Assembly (NCBI GenBank): GCA_050084985.1
Contig: JBITNC010000002.1
Coordinates: forward strand, 19,778,001 to 19,842,000
Direction of reading: 5' to 3'
DNA from: Nageia nagi
Taxonomy: Eukaryota > Pinophyta
DNA length: 64,000 bases
Each line of letters starts with the position of its first letter. The first letter of the stretch is position 1. A program made the translations under genes and the position numbers. Positions 46,411-55,901 of this stretch are shown here, in pieces. Under the pieces are notes generated by a model, which saw only the letters and a program-made list of their open reading frames with translations, searched no databases and was not told the origin of the DNA.

Positions 46411-48759
46411 TTACTGTACAGGAGGCTTAGATTTGTTTTTATTCTTTTTATCTTCTTCAACTGAATCTTGATAGTTAGGAAGATCATCATCATCATTTCT
46501 CCTGGGAAGATCTCTTTGCTCATCAACACGAACATCAGCACTATCAACGATTGTTTTTGTCCTTTTATTGTAACACTTGTATGCTTTGCTCTTCGAGGAG
46601 TAACCAAGAAAGATGCCTTCATCAGATCTATCCTCAAACTTTCCTAAATTTTCTTCTATTCTCTTGATATAGCATTTACTGCCAAAGATTTTGAAGTGCC
46701 TCACCGTAGCTTTTCTTCCAAACCATAATTCATATGGTGTTCTATCTTCATGTGGTCGCATCATACATCTATTTTGAATGTGCACTGCAGTATGCACTGC
46801 TTCTTTCCAGAACCTATCAGCAACATTGCTTTCTATCAGCATGGTTCGAGCCATTTCTTGTACTGCTCTATTTTTTCTTTCAACTACTCCATTTTGTTGT
46901 GGAGTTCTTGCTGCAGAGAATTGTCTTTTAATTCTGTGTTGTATGCAAAACTCAGAAAACTCATCAGAAGTGAACTCACCTCCTCTGTCTGAGCGAAGAC
47001 ATTTAATTCTCCTCTCCATCTGATTTTCTACTTGATTTTTAAATGCTTTGAACATTTCAAATGCTTCATATTTGTGTTTCAAAAATTGCACCCAAGTCAT
47101 TCTTGAATAATCATCTGTGAACAGAATAAAATACTTATCTCCATTGACGCTTTGTGTTCGCATTGGTCCACATAGGTCTGTGTGTATGATTTCCAATGGT
47201 CTGCTGGTGTGATATTCTTTCACTTTGAACTTTGCTCGAGTTTGCTTTCCCCTTTGGCATGAATCACAAATATCATTTGCTGGTTTGCTGATACTGGGCA
47301 TATCTCTTACTGCTCTTTTTGAGCAAATGTTCATCAAGTTTTTAAAACAGATGTGTCCCAATCTCTTATGCCATAGCCAATCATCACTCTCCTTGCCTAA
47401 AAGACATGATCCCTCTGAAATATCTGATAAGGTGTATAAATTGCCAGAGGTTCGTGTACCAACTGCTACAAGTCTACCACTATTTGCCCTTCGGATCTCA
47501 CAGCCATGCTTTTTGAAAATTACATCATGTCCTTTGTCACATATTTGACTGACGCTTAACAAATTATGCTTCAGTCCCACAACAAATAATACCTCTTCGG
47601 ATCTGATGTTTCCGTCATTTATTTTGACTGTCCCTTTGCCGATAATCTGTGTGCCATCATTGTTTCCAAATCTTACTGACCCACCTTCATATTCCTGTAG
47701 TTTTTGAAATTTCTTCTTGTCACCTATCATGTGACTTGAGCATCCACTGTCTAATATCCATGGTGATGGTTTGTCTTGAGCTTTTAATGCTGTTTGAACG
47801 ATTAAAGACTCTTTATCCTCTCTGAGTTTCTCCTTTTCTTTCCAGACTTGTTTTACTTTTATTTCAGCTTCTTGTTTTTTATTATTCTTTTCTTCTTCCT
47901 GTGGATGGCTGCTCTGAAACTGTTTATTCTGTCTTATGGAAGGAAATTGTATCAGTGGAAAGAACCTCATGCCATGATTATTTCTACAGAATCGTGCAAT
48001 GTGTCCATATTCATGACAGTTGTAACACTCAACAGGAGACTCCATTAGTGGGCCGAATGCATTCCTAGTAACAAAGGTTCTTGGAGTGATATTATACTTG
48101 CATTCAGAAATTTTGTGTCCATATGCATTGCATTTGAAACAGTATCCATTGAAGGGATAGATATATCTATTATGTTGCTGAGTACTTCTTGGTCCTGCAG
48201 AGTATCTTCTTTTGGAATGCACTTGAGTGAAGCCATCATCCTCCAGTCCTGAACCACCTTCCTTCTTCTTGGTTTCTTTTGTGTTTTCCCTTTTTATGTC
48301 ATTGGAAGATTGTCCTTGTTCATATCCCAGACCAGATTTATCAGAAAACATTCTTTGACTGTTAATGATTTCACTGAGTTTAGTTGACCTTCCTTCTAGA
48401 TATTCAAAGGAGCTGATTTTCTTGGTGACTTCCTCTAGTTGCATACGTAGCCCAGTTATTTCTTCTTCGAGCTTACTGCAATTTTTAACTTTCACAAGAA
48501 GCTGTTCCTCCAAACTCTCATTTATTCTCTTAGATTCTTCCACTTCTATTTTTAAGTTTTCTATAGTATTACTTGCATCATCAAGCCTTTTTGAGAGTCT
48601 CTCATTTTTCTTTATTTCTTTCTCCAGTTTGTTCAATGCTGTTATTAGTTCTTCTTCAGGATCATACTCAATCTCACAACCATTTTCTTCATCTGTCTCT
48701 TCCTTTTTATATTCTTGGGCATTTTGATTATCTTCATTCAGTTTCTCTTCAAATGCCAT
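46411..48759 (-). CDS. Copia-3 gag C-terminus, protease and integrase
   Basis: 782 codons open. Residues about 35-130 are rich in E, K and L heptads (probable coiled coil). Two CCHC knuckles follow, CFKCNAYGHKISEC (207-220) and CYNCHEYGHIARFC (245-258), which bind RNA. The protease site is WILDSGCSSHM (334-344). The gag-pre-integrase block has WHKRLGH (463-469) and CDSCQRGKQ (498-506). The integrase core has IHTDLCGP (Asp 528), LRSDRGGEF (Asp 591) and NGVVERKNR (Glu 627). The upstream gag frame joins at about residue 1 through a frame change near 48760; downstream the frame is stopped by TAA at 46413. Apart from these it looks intact. Confidence 0.93.
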   Translation of the reverse strand: MAFEEKLNEDNQNAQEYKKEETDEENGCEIEYDPEEELITALNKLEKEIKKNERLSKRLDDASNTIENLKIEVEESKRINESLEEQLLVKVKNCSKLEEEITGLRMQLEEVTKKISSFEYLEGRSTKLSEIINSQRMFSDKSGLGYEQGQSSNDIKRENTKETKKKEGGSGLEDDGFTQVHSKRRYSAGPRSTQQHNRYIYPFNGYCFKCNAYGHKISECKYNITPRTFVTRNAFGPLMESPVECYNCHEYGHIARFCRNNHGMRFFPLIQFPSIRQNKQFQSSHPQEEEKNNKKQEAEIKVKQVWKEKEKLREDKESLIVQTALKAQDKPSPWILDSGCSSHMIGDKKKFQKLQEYEGGSVRFGNNDGTQIIGKGTVKINDGNIRSEEVLFVVGLKHNLLSVSQICDKGHDVIFKKHGCEIRRANSGRLVAVGTRTSGNLYTLSDISEGSCLLGKESDDWLWHKRLGHICFKNLMNICSKRAVRDMPSISKPANDICDSCQRGKQTRAKFKVKEYHTSRPLEIIHTDLCGPMRTQSVNGDKYFILFTDDYSRMTWVQFLKHKYEAFEMFKAFKNQVENQMERRIKCLRSDRGGEFTSDEFSEFCIQHRIKRQFSAARTPQQNGVVERKNRAVQEMARTMLIESNVADRFWKEAVHTAVHIQNRCMMRPHEDRTPYELWFGRKATVRHFKIFGSKCYIKRIEENLGKFEDRSDEGIFLGYSSKSKAYKCYNKRTKTIVDSADVRVDEQRDLPRRNDDDDLPNYQDSVEEDKKNKNKSKPPVQ

Positions 48760-49744
48760 ATAAACAATGCTTCATTGTATTCTTTTTCTGATTCATTATT
48801 GGAATCATCATCAGTGGAGCCTTTATTTCTAGATATGAAGCTTTGTCTATTTGACCTTCTATTTCGAGCATGAGATTTCATTTTGTGGTTTTTCTCAAGA
48901 TATGATTCTTGATCATCTTTATCAAATTTTCTATATGGACATTTTGAAATGAAATGACCAATACCACCATAGTTAAAACATTTAAACGGTAGCTTGCCTT
49001 GATATTTACCTGTTCCTCTTTTTAGCTTTCTAACAAAATTTGCTTCTGCTCCATCAGATTGTTCCTCATCGTCAGAATCTATTTTGGGTTTGGTACTATT
49101 ATTGGCTTTAAACGCTGCTTCCTTTTCTGAATGTTTTATTTTTCTGATCCTCATTTCATAAGCAGTCAGTGATCCATGCATTTCATCCATGCTGAAAGTT
49201 TTCAAATCTTTTGCTTCTTCAATAGCAGACACCTTTGAATCAAAACGAGATGTGAGAGATTGTAGTACCTTTTTCACGATGACATGATCTTCAATTTCTT
49301 CCCCAAGACCTCTGATTGCATTAGTAATTTCATTTACTCTCAACATGTACGCTTCGATGGTTTCATCTTCATTCATCTTTAGAACTTTGAATTGAGCTCT
49401 ATGAGTTTGGAGTTTTGCTTCCTTGACTTTATCATCTCCTTCATGAATGCTCTTCAACTTATTCCATATTTCTTTTGCAGATTTGCATGCCATAACTTTC
49501 ACCAGTTCACTGTCCACAAGACCGCACATTAGAGCATTTCTTGCTTTTGCATCATATTCAAATGCCTTTCTTTCTGCTTCATCTGATGGACCTGTAGGGG
49601 GAGGAGTGTAACCCTTTTTACAGCATCCCATGTACCAAAACCCAATGCACTGAGATAAGTCTTCATTCGAATTTTCCAGAAACCATAATTGTTTCCATCA
49701 AAGAGAGGTGCCTTGTTAGATGAGAAACCTTCTCCGCTTGCCAT
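48738..49744 (-). pseudogene. Copia-3 gag N-terminal part, frameshifted
   Basis: The start chosen is the ATG at 49744 (MASGEGFSSNKAPLFDGNNY), 65 bp after the primer site. FDGNNYGFWKIRM is the usual copia gag entry. Near 49615 one base is missing in an A run (GTAAAAAGGGTT), so the protein continues in another frame to 48738 with KVKEAKLQTHRAQF, NEITNAIRGLGEE and RFDSKVSAIEE, the UBN2-type gag core. A knuckle CFNYGGIGHFISKC has Tyr where the second Cys should be. A second frame change near 48760 separates it from the next segment. Gag builds the particle; these two shifts disable this copy. Confidence 0.9.
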
Positions 49745-49796
49745 AGTGTCACTACCTGGATCTCCTTAGCTGTTATAGCCTAAGTAGGAACCTAGC

Positions 49797-49808
49797 TCTG
49801 ATACCAAT
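49797..49808 (-). promoter_or_regulatory. Initiator-Met primer-binding site of Copia-3
   Basis: On the minus strand ATTGGTATCAGAGCTAGG directly follows the 5' LTR, the perfect plant copia primer site. Confidence 0.93.
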
Positions 49809-51802
49809 TGTTGGATTTCGAGTGACACTGAGAGGGGGGGTGAATCAGTGTATTAAAAATTATAATCAATTTAATCTTCTTAAATAAAGATAGATTAAAA
49901 AACTAGAGAGAATTGAGCAAGCACATCAGTACATCACACAACACCAGATATAATGAGGTTCACCAGATTGGCTACATCCCCGAACATGACTTCTTGGACA
50001 CCAATCCAAATCCAGCCATTAAAGAAAGCTTACAGATTCATAGCACCAACTGTGAAGGGTAGCACCAACTACCACTTTGCAAAAGCAGCACCTACTGCTT
50101 GGAGCACCAACTCCAGCTCTCAAGCACCCACTTGAGATAATATTCAAAAGGAATAAAGAATACAGTTCTAGAAGACCCTCAATGGTCTAGCTCTAATTCT
50201 CACTATTTGATCTCTGCACACAGCTTCAAAGTACCATAGTTAAACAATCTCTATACTGTCTGCATATCCGTTTGCTCACTTCACTTTTTCTTGATACTCC
50301 ACTCTTTCACACAATTGCCTCCTCTCTTGCACTTCTCTACATGCACATCTCATTACACACACTTGCCTCCACTCCAGCCCTTCACTATGCACTCATCTCT
50401 CTTCGCGCACACTTCTCAATCACACAATTCACCCATCACACTTTTTTTTCTTTTTCAAGAAAAATGTTACGCATCAACAAAAAACCCCCGAGAATCTGTT
50501 CCTTTCATAACACATTATCAAAAATAAACTAAAAATAATCCTTGTTTGTAACTGCTCCTACACCAAAGGGATTTCACTAACTGAGTCTGCATCTGTTGTA
50601 ACTGACGAACGCTCCTTTGCTCAATTTAGACAAGTGTACCTCTTTCTCCACTAATTTCAGAGATTTGACAGTATCTGATTATTTCTGATAATTCCGGACT
50701 CTTTGTCTTCTTCATAATGATATTTCTATTAATTCCAGACTCTTTGTCTTCTTCATAATGATATTTCTGTTAATTTCGGACTCTTTGTCTCGCTTGCCGG
50801 ATGTTTATTGTATACAGCATGATGTCATCATCTCCGGACTCTGGAAGCAGAGTAAAATGCTTCCCGTATGATGTCATCATCTCCAGACCTTTATCTCCAG
50901 ACTTTTAAACACTTACACCATGATGTCATCATCTCTGGACTCCGGTAGTAGAGTAAAAAACACTTCCCGCATGATGTCATCATCTCCGGACCTTTATCTC
51001 CGGACTTTTGTCTCTGGACTTTTATCTCTGAACGTTTATCTCTGGACTTTTCAATACCTCCACCATGATGTCATCATCTCCAGACTCCGGTAGTAGAGTA
51101 AAAACGCTTCTCGCATGATGTCATCATCTCCGGACCTTTATCTCCGGACTCTGGTCTTTACCAAAACTCGACTATCTTATCCTCTGTGACGTCATCTTTT
51201 TAATCCAGAACATTTTACTTCCAGGACATTTACTTTATGGACTCCGGAATTTCAATCTCTCTTTGCCGATCTTATCTCTTCATTCCGGAATGCTTTATTC
51301 GTTGACTTCGACTCTTTGATCATTCTTTGCTGACCTCATCGTCTCCGAAACCCGGTTCTATTCATAAATGTGAACATCGTTCTCCCCGTGACATCATCTC
51401 TTACTTCCGGAATGTTTTACTCGTTGGCTCTGGCTCTTTAATCGCTCCTTGCTGACCTCATCACTTCTGAACTCCGGTTTTGAGTGATAGCTCGAAATTA
51501 CTGACGTCATTTCTTCCGAAATGCTTTGTTTACTAACTCCGGCTTTACCAAAATCACTTGTTGACAACATTACAATCATTCATCACCTCCGGAACCCGGT
51601 CAAAACCTCCAAAACTCGATCAACACCTTGTTGACAACAGTTACAGTCACGCTTCACCTCCGGAACTCGGTCAAACCTCCGGAACCCGATCAACACCTTG
51701 TTAACAACAATTACAATCACACTTCACCTCCGGAACCCGGTCAAACCTCCGGAACCCGATCGAAACCTTGTTGACAACAATTACAATCACACATACTCAA
51801 CA
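49809..51802 (-). repeat. 5' LTR of Copia-3
   Basis: 1994 bp. Differences from the other LTR are nearly all C/T or G/A. It contains the same TGATGTCATCATC and TCCGGA word arrays (about 50820-51790). Confidence 0.95.
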
Positions 51803-51804
51803 TA

Positions 51805-53540
51805 ATGTATATCATGTTTGAAGATTTGGAGGTTTCAAGATTTGATGGAGATAATTATGTTCAATGGAGCATAATAATGAAAATGTTTTTGATGGCTAAG
51901 GATATTTGGGAGATCATTGAATATGGGTACAAAGAATCCATCACTTGGAGCTTGCTTGATGGTGAAGAGAAGAAGATAAAGAAAGAGAAGCAATATCAAA
52001 ATTATTTAGCCCTCATGGACATAAGAAAAGATATGAAAGAAAATATTTTTCCTCTCATAGCAAGTTGTAAATCACCTTCAATTGCATGGAAGGTTTTGAA
52101 AGATATTTTTGATGTCAGTCAATATGAAGGTTGTGTGAGAAAGGGGAAGCCTTGTTCTTTTGGTGAAGGCTCATGGGAAGAACCATATATGCTTGAAGAG
52201 TCTTATGGATACTCATGTGAAGAGCCTTGTTTTAAAGATCCTTTTGAAGATATGTCTTATGAAGAAGGTTTGCATGATGATGAATTCTTCCTTGAAGAGG
52301 AATACTTGTATGATGAAGAGCCTAGTGAGAGACCTTGTAAACCTCTTATGGGAATGGAAAGTTGTAATGACATTCACATTGATCATAAGGAGGATGAATT
52401 CTTTATAGAGGAAGCTTATGAAGAATGCCTAATGAAGAAGGTATATTGTGAAGATGAATGTCTCATGGAGGAGGCACCAAATGAAGAGGAATCATATAAT
52501 GAAGCAGCCACTATTTATATGGAAGAGAATATTGAAGACAAGGAGAATTATTAGCTCCCTTATGATGAAGACCACTCACATGGATTGGAGAAAAATGAAG
52601 AGTGCTACATGGAGGAGGCATATGATGTTTATCTTAAAGAGTCAATATGGGATAATGATCCAAGAGAGATCATTGATGAAGATGATATGAAGGCTATTAA
52701 TTTCATGCTCAAAGGGGAAGACCATTTATCAAGAGTGGAGAATGAAGATGGTTATCTCAAGGGGGAGATAGAAAATAGTGATATAGCCATTGATGGACTT
52801 CATGGTGAAATGGAGGCATCAAAAGAGCTTTAGAGTTGTCTTATAAAGGCAACAATATGAAAATAGGAACCATGGGAATTCCTTATCATGAATGAAGAAA
52901 TGATTGCTTCAAAAGTAACATCAAAGGAAAGCTTACGGACATCTACTCACCAAAACATCATTGGAGGTGATGATTTCTTTTTTTTTAACTTATTTGTTAA
53001 TGCTACTAATGAATGTTTGCTTATTAGATGTGTGAAGGATAGCTTGAAGGCTATTGAGAATGTAGAAGAATGTCTTATCAAGGCATTGCTTGAAGATTGT
53101 CTCATGGAGACAACATTGAAGATTCTTCCTTCCAGGAGAAGATAATGATTATGAAAATGGGTCATTTGGACTCAAATAAAAATGATAAAAATGTGTGAGG
53201 AGCAACATTTGGTTGCATATGTAATAAGCCAATTCATGGCTATATTTTGTTTGCAAATTTGTGTAGAGATTACAAAGAGTGTTGTGATGTATAATCATCT
53301 ATGTGAGATGATTAACACATACTCATGTAGAGTATGGAAATATGATGTAAAAGATGATGATGTAAAAGAATAGTTTGAAGACCATCAAAGAGATGAAAGA
53401 GAGTGATTGATTAAGATCACATATGGAGAGACTTTTGTTGAAAGTGGAGCTACTCAACAAAGGGAGGCACTCAATCTTGAGGAGGAGCAACATCAACAAA
53501 TGAGGAAATATCACATGAGGAGTGCCCATATCATATTCAT
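51805..53540 (+). pseudogene. Gag with long acidic extension, gag-only element
   Basis: One reading frame runs through 51805-52554, 52585-52833, 52888-53145 and 53182-53373 and beyond, all in the same frame and separated by about eight stops. Residues 1-110 look like a copia gag: VSRFDGDNYVQWSIIMK, WEIIEYGY, YLALMDIRKDMKENIFPLI, SIAWKVLKDIFD. From about residue 115 it changes to a very acidic, Tyr/Cys-rich region with recurring EECLMEE, YDEEP and EECYMEEAYD words for over 200 residues, then a Lys/Leu-rich tail. I know of no family with this extension. There is no protease, integrase or RT. Copia-3 entered exactly at its ATG (TAATG), so the reading frame is cut off from its leader. Confidence 0.75.
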
Positions 53541-53651
53541 CCAATTTTTTCTTTCTTGTTAAAAGATTGAAGGAAATGTAAAAGATTGTGTTTCTTCCAA
53601 CTTTGTGATGCTTAAGAACTCATGAATGAGTTACTTAGCATCATGGGAGAA

Positions 53652-53728
53652 TGTTGGAATTCTTTATAACATTATTCCTAAGTCTTAATTCATTAGGATT
53701 AATTAAATAGAACATTATGGTTCTCTCA
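53652..53728 (+). repeat. 3' LTR (77 bp) of the gag-only element
   Basis: TGTTGGAATT... to ...GGTTCTCTCA, matching 35714-35790 with about ten differences and the same length. Confidence 0.87.
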
Positions 53729-54230
53729 AGTATATAACTTTTTGAGAGTTATTTGGGCTTATTACATGCATTTTCATCTAGATATCTAAAGGTTTTCAAT
53801 TTTCAAACAAAATGTTTTGCTCAAAAACCTGGATTTTGAAAATTATTTTCTTGGATTTATGTTTTAATTTTTCATGGTCTAAAGTTGCGCAAATAACCTA
53901 TTTCTTCAATTTTTCTTACAAATTCTAAATTTTGAATTTTATTTTGGTTTTAAGAGGTTATTTTTTTAAATTTTATCAAGAACAAGAAATGCCTAGTGTA
54001 CATCAAGCAAAATAAATGCTTATTGAGAATGATATATCAACCATAAATAATTATAAAAATGACAATGATGTTAATATTGATAATGATTATATAATTGAAA
54101 TTGATTATGAAGCATATTTAAATCTAAATGCTACATATAAATATAAAATCTATAATATTACATTTGAAAATTTTATCATTTAATGATTAACTAAACAAAA
54201 TTAAAGAACATATGTTAGTCAATAAGGTGA
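53729..54230 (+). pseudogene. Family G copy B leader and gag start (decayed)
   Basis: Colinear with positions about 10-510 of the window: the same leader, then an acidic gag N-terminus (about 53990-54220) with the DYEAYLNLN-like block matching NYDAYLNIE of copy A. The match stops after ACATATGTTAGTCAAT near 54218. Frameshifts and stops throughout. It marks the last recognisable piece of the host element. Confidence 0.7.
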
Positions 54231-55680
54231 TTGTTTAATTATTATATTTATTTAATATAAGATTATTTCAACAACAAAAAATTTATGAAGTATCGTGAGA
54301 AGAAATGCAGCTTTTAGGATTTAATCTAATTAATCTTTTGGGCAGAATAAACTATCACATACTCGAAAATAGTCTTGTGGATTACTCTTATGCTAATCTA
54401 CACTTATAGAAGTAAAAAAGATTCCTCCATTTTTGTTATTTATTATCTCCTCATTTCCAATAATCTTAACGGATCTCTTCTTCCTAGCAAAGTTTGCCAT
54501 GTTCTTACTTTAAATTTCAGGACTGGTTGATTTTCATCTGAACACTCAAGATACTTTGTTTCTACTCTCAAATATAAGAATTGGATACAAAATAAACGAT
54601 AATGTGCTATCCTGATGTGATGGTTTTCTTTTCCCTCGTTTTGTTTTATTGCTCTCTTGAACTTATCTGTCTATTACAGAAAACAATACCTAACCTATTT
54701 TTAATTCTTTCAGAAGCTTCATAGATACAGATAGTCTTGGCCTGTTATGTCATGGTGTGTGTTAATTGTTGATAGGAAACAATTACTATAACCTTTGAAT
54801 TTACAATGGGTTACGTAACTGCATCAAGTTTTTCCAAATTCCCACAAGCTATCGAGCGTATGTTCATTTGTTTACGTTATAGAATAGAAAGTGAATTTTA
54901 CAGGTCAAAGGCGTATCAGTATGTCATTTGTTGAGATCTAGGTATGAAATTGGCCATTATATGCCACCATGGAAAGTGCTCTACCAAATAGCACAATTAG
55001 TTACTGTGCAGATCTAGTGGACCAACTACAAAGTTTGACACATTCTTGATGACTCGCTTTTTTTCACCTTTTGCTGGTTCTGCTCAATTATATTATCTTG
55101 TTGTTGTAAGTTGTAACCACCTCAGCATATAAGAGTCCTTGTATGTTACAAGGAAACCAAAATGTTTATGCGTGCAAGCAATAATTCATGAAATCCATAA
55201 CTGTAATGCAACGAAAGATCAGCAGACTAGACATCCAAATGTTACAATAAGTAATAATATAAAAGAGTCATCTTTCCCTGAGGAGCAGTCTAATGTTTTG
55301 GGTAGTTGTAACCATTTCTACACCACCTGAAAGAATGCATATCATTATGAACTGTGTCACAAAATAGATCCCCTCCCTTATGAATAACTTGCTTTGTGCT
55401 GAAGACGGAGAAAGACAGTGCCTTTGGGAACCAGCAAACATTCACCCATTGAAATTTAAAGCTATTGGAGATTTCAAATTATTTCTTATACTTCTTATGT
55501 TGAAGAATCTTAAGCAAAATCAATGGCCAGCACTTCAAAATAATATTCTAACATAAGCATATACATTTGAGATTTATGTTGATGTACATTTTATTATTTC
55601 AAAATGAGTAAGTATCAAAAGTTAGGTAAGTTGCACCCTATAATATGAAGAGGATAAGTATAAGTAAAGTAAATATGGAG
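54231..55680. other. Less AT-biased segment without a recognised gene
   Basis: About 1.4 kb whose texture differs from its neighbours: fewer A/T runs and no LTR-family match that I can see. The longest open stretch (55139-55330) has no recognisable domain. It may be old single-copy DNA, an untranslated or intronic remnant, or an element I do not recognise. Confidence 0.4.
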
Positions 55681-55684
55681 GCTT

Positions 55685-55901
55685 AAGGGGTCAGACGAAT
55701 GGTTAAATCTTGGAGGTAATCGTAGTGAGGACTCGGGTTCGATTCTCCGGGCTGGAATCCATTGACTGCTGAACATTGACCCAAACATTTACCTGTTGGC
55801 TATAGGGGTTATAGTGGGATTCATGTTGTTTTGTAATAGTTTATAATTATTAATTAGGCTGTAAACTATTAAGTTCTTTGTGCAAATGATTGAAAAAAAA
55901 A
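55685..55901 (+). mobile_element. tRNA-derived SINE
   Basis: A box-like TGGTTAAATCTTGG at 55700-55713 and B box GGTTCGATTCTCC at 55736-55748 are spaced 36 bp apart, as in a tRNA-type RNA polymerase III promoter; ACGAATGGTTAA resembles the D-arm of Leu/Ser tRNAs. A unique body of about 140 bp follows and ends in A9 (55893-55901). I could not identify a convincing target duplication, so the 5' end is approximate. Confidence 0.7.

Larger units (their letters stand above)
42456..51802 (-). mobile_element. Copia-3, nearly intact SIRE-like Ty1/copia retrotransposon
   Basis: 9347 bp with 2.0-kb LTRs (42456-44461 and 49809-51802), roughly 96 percent identical by eye, and an exact TAATG duplication (42451-42455, 51803-51807). 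Read on the minus strand: 5' LTR, initiator-Met primer site, gag, protease, integrase, RT, RNase H, polypurine tract, 3' LTR. The coding frame is broken only by two frameshifts and one stop. Long LTRs plus the wording of protease and integrase (LDSGCSSHMIGD, GLKHNLLSVSQICDKG) fit the SIRE/Maximus branch. It is the youngest element in the stack. Confidence 0.95.
35714..53728 (+). mobile_element. Gag-only LTR element with 77-bp LTRs, host of Copia-2 and Copia-3
   Basis: LTRs of only 77 bp (35714-35790 and 53652-53728) flank the unit, with an exact AGTAT duplication outside (35709-35713, 53729-53733). The primer site TTGGTGTTAGAGCTT is a decayed initiator-Met site. Without Copia-2 and Copia-3 it is about 3.65 kb: a purine-rich leader of about 1.6 kb (35791-36803 and 41833-42455), then one long, now broken, gag-type reading frame with an acidic extension, then CATGGGAGAA before the 3' LTR. 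No pol. This is the layout described in plants as TR-GAG elements (short terminal repeats plus GAG). Confidence 0.88.
14729..54230 (+). mobile_element. Family G copy B, the host of the whole insertion stack
   Basis: Its 5' LTR is split: 14729-14908 (TGTAGATGCC start) and 34735-35270 (ending AGAGTTTACA). Internal sequence follows at 35271-35713 and resumes at 53729-54230, where a gag start homologous to copy A appears and then stops matching. The own sequence of copy B is thus only about 1.6 kb; the rest is inserted. Both joins align continuously with uninterrupted copies (D for the LTR, A for the internal site), which proves the order of insertion. Its 3' half is missing. Confidence 0.85.

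Noticed and set aside
48365-48791. Ser-rich plus-strand open stretches
   Set aside because: They are the antisense shadow of the Copia-3 coiled-coil gag region.
55139-55330. 63-codon open stretch in the less AT-biased island
   Set aside because: Too short, without domain or splice context; kept only as part of the unassigned segment.
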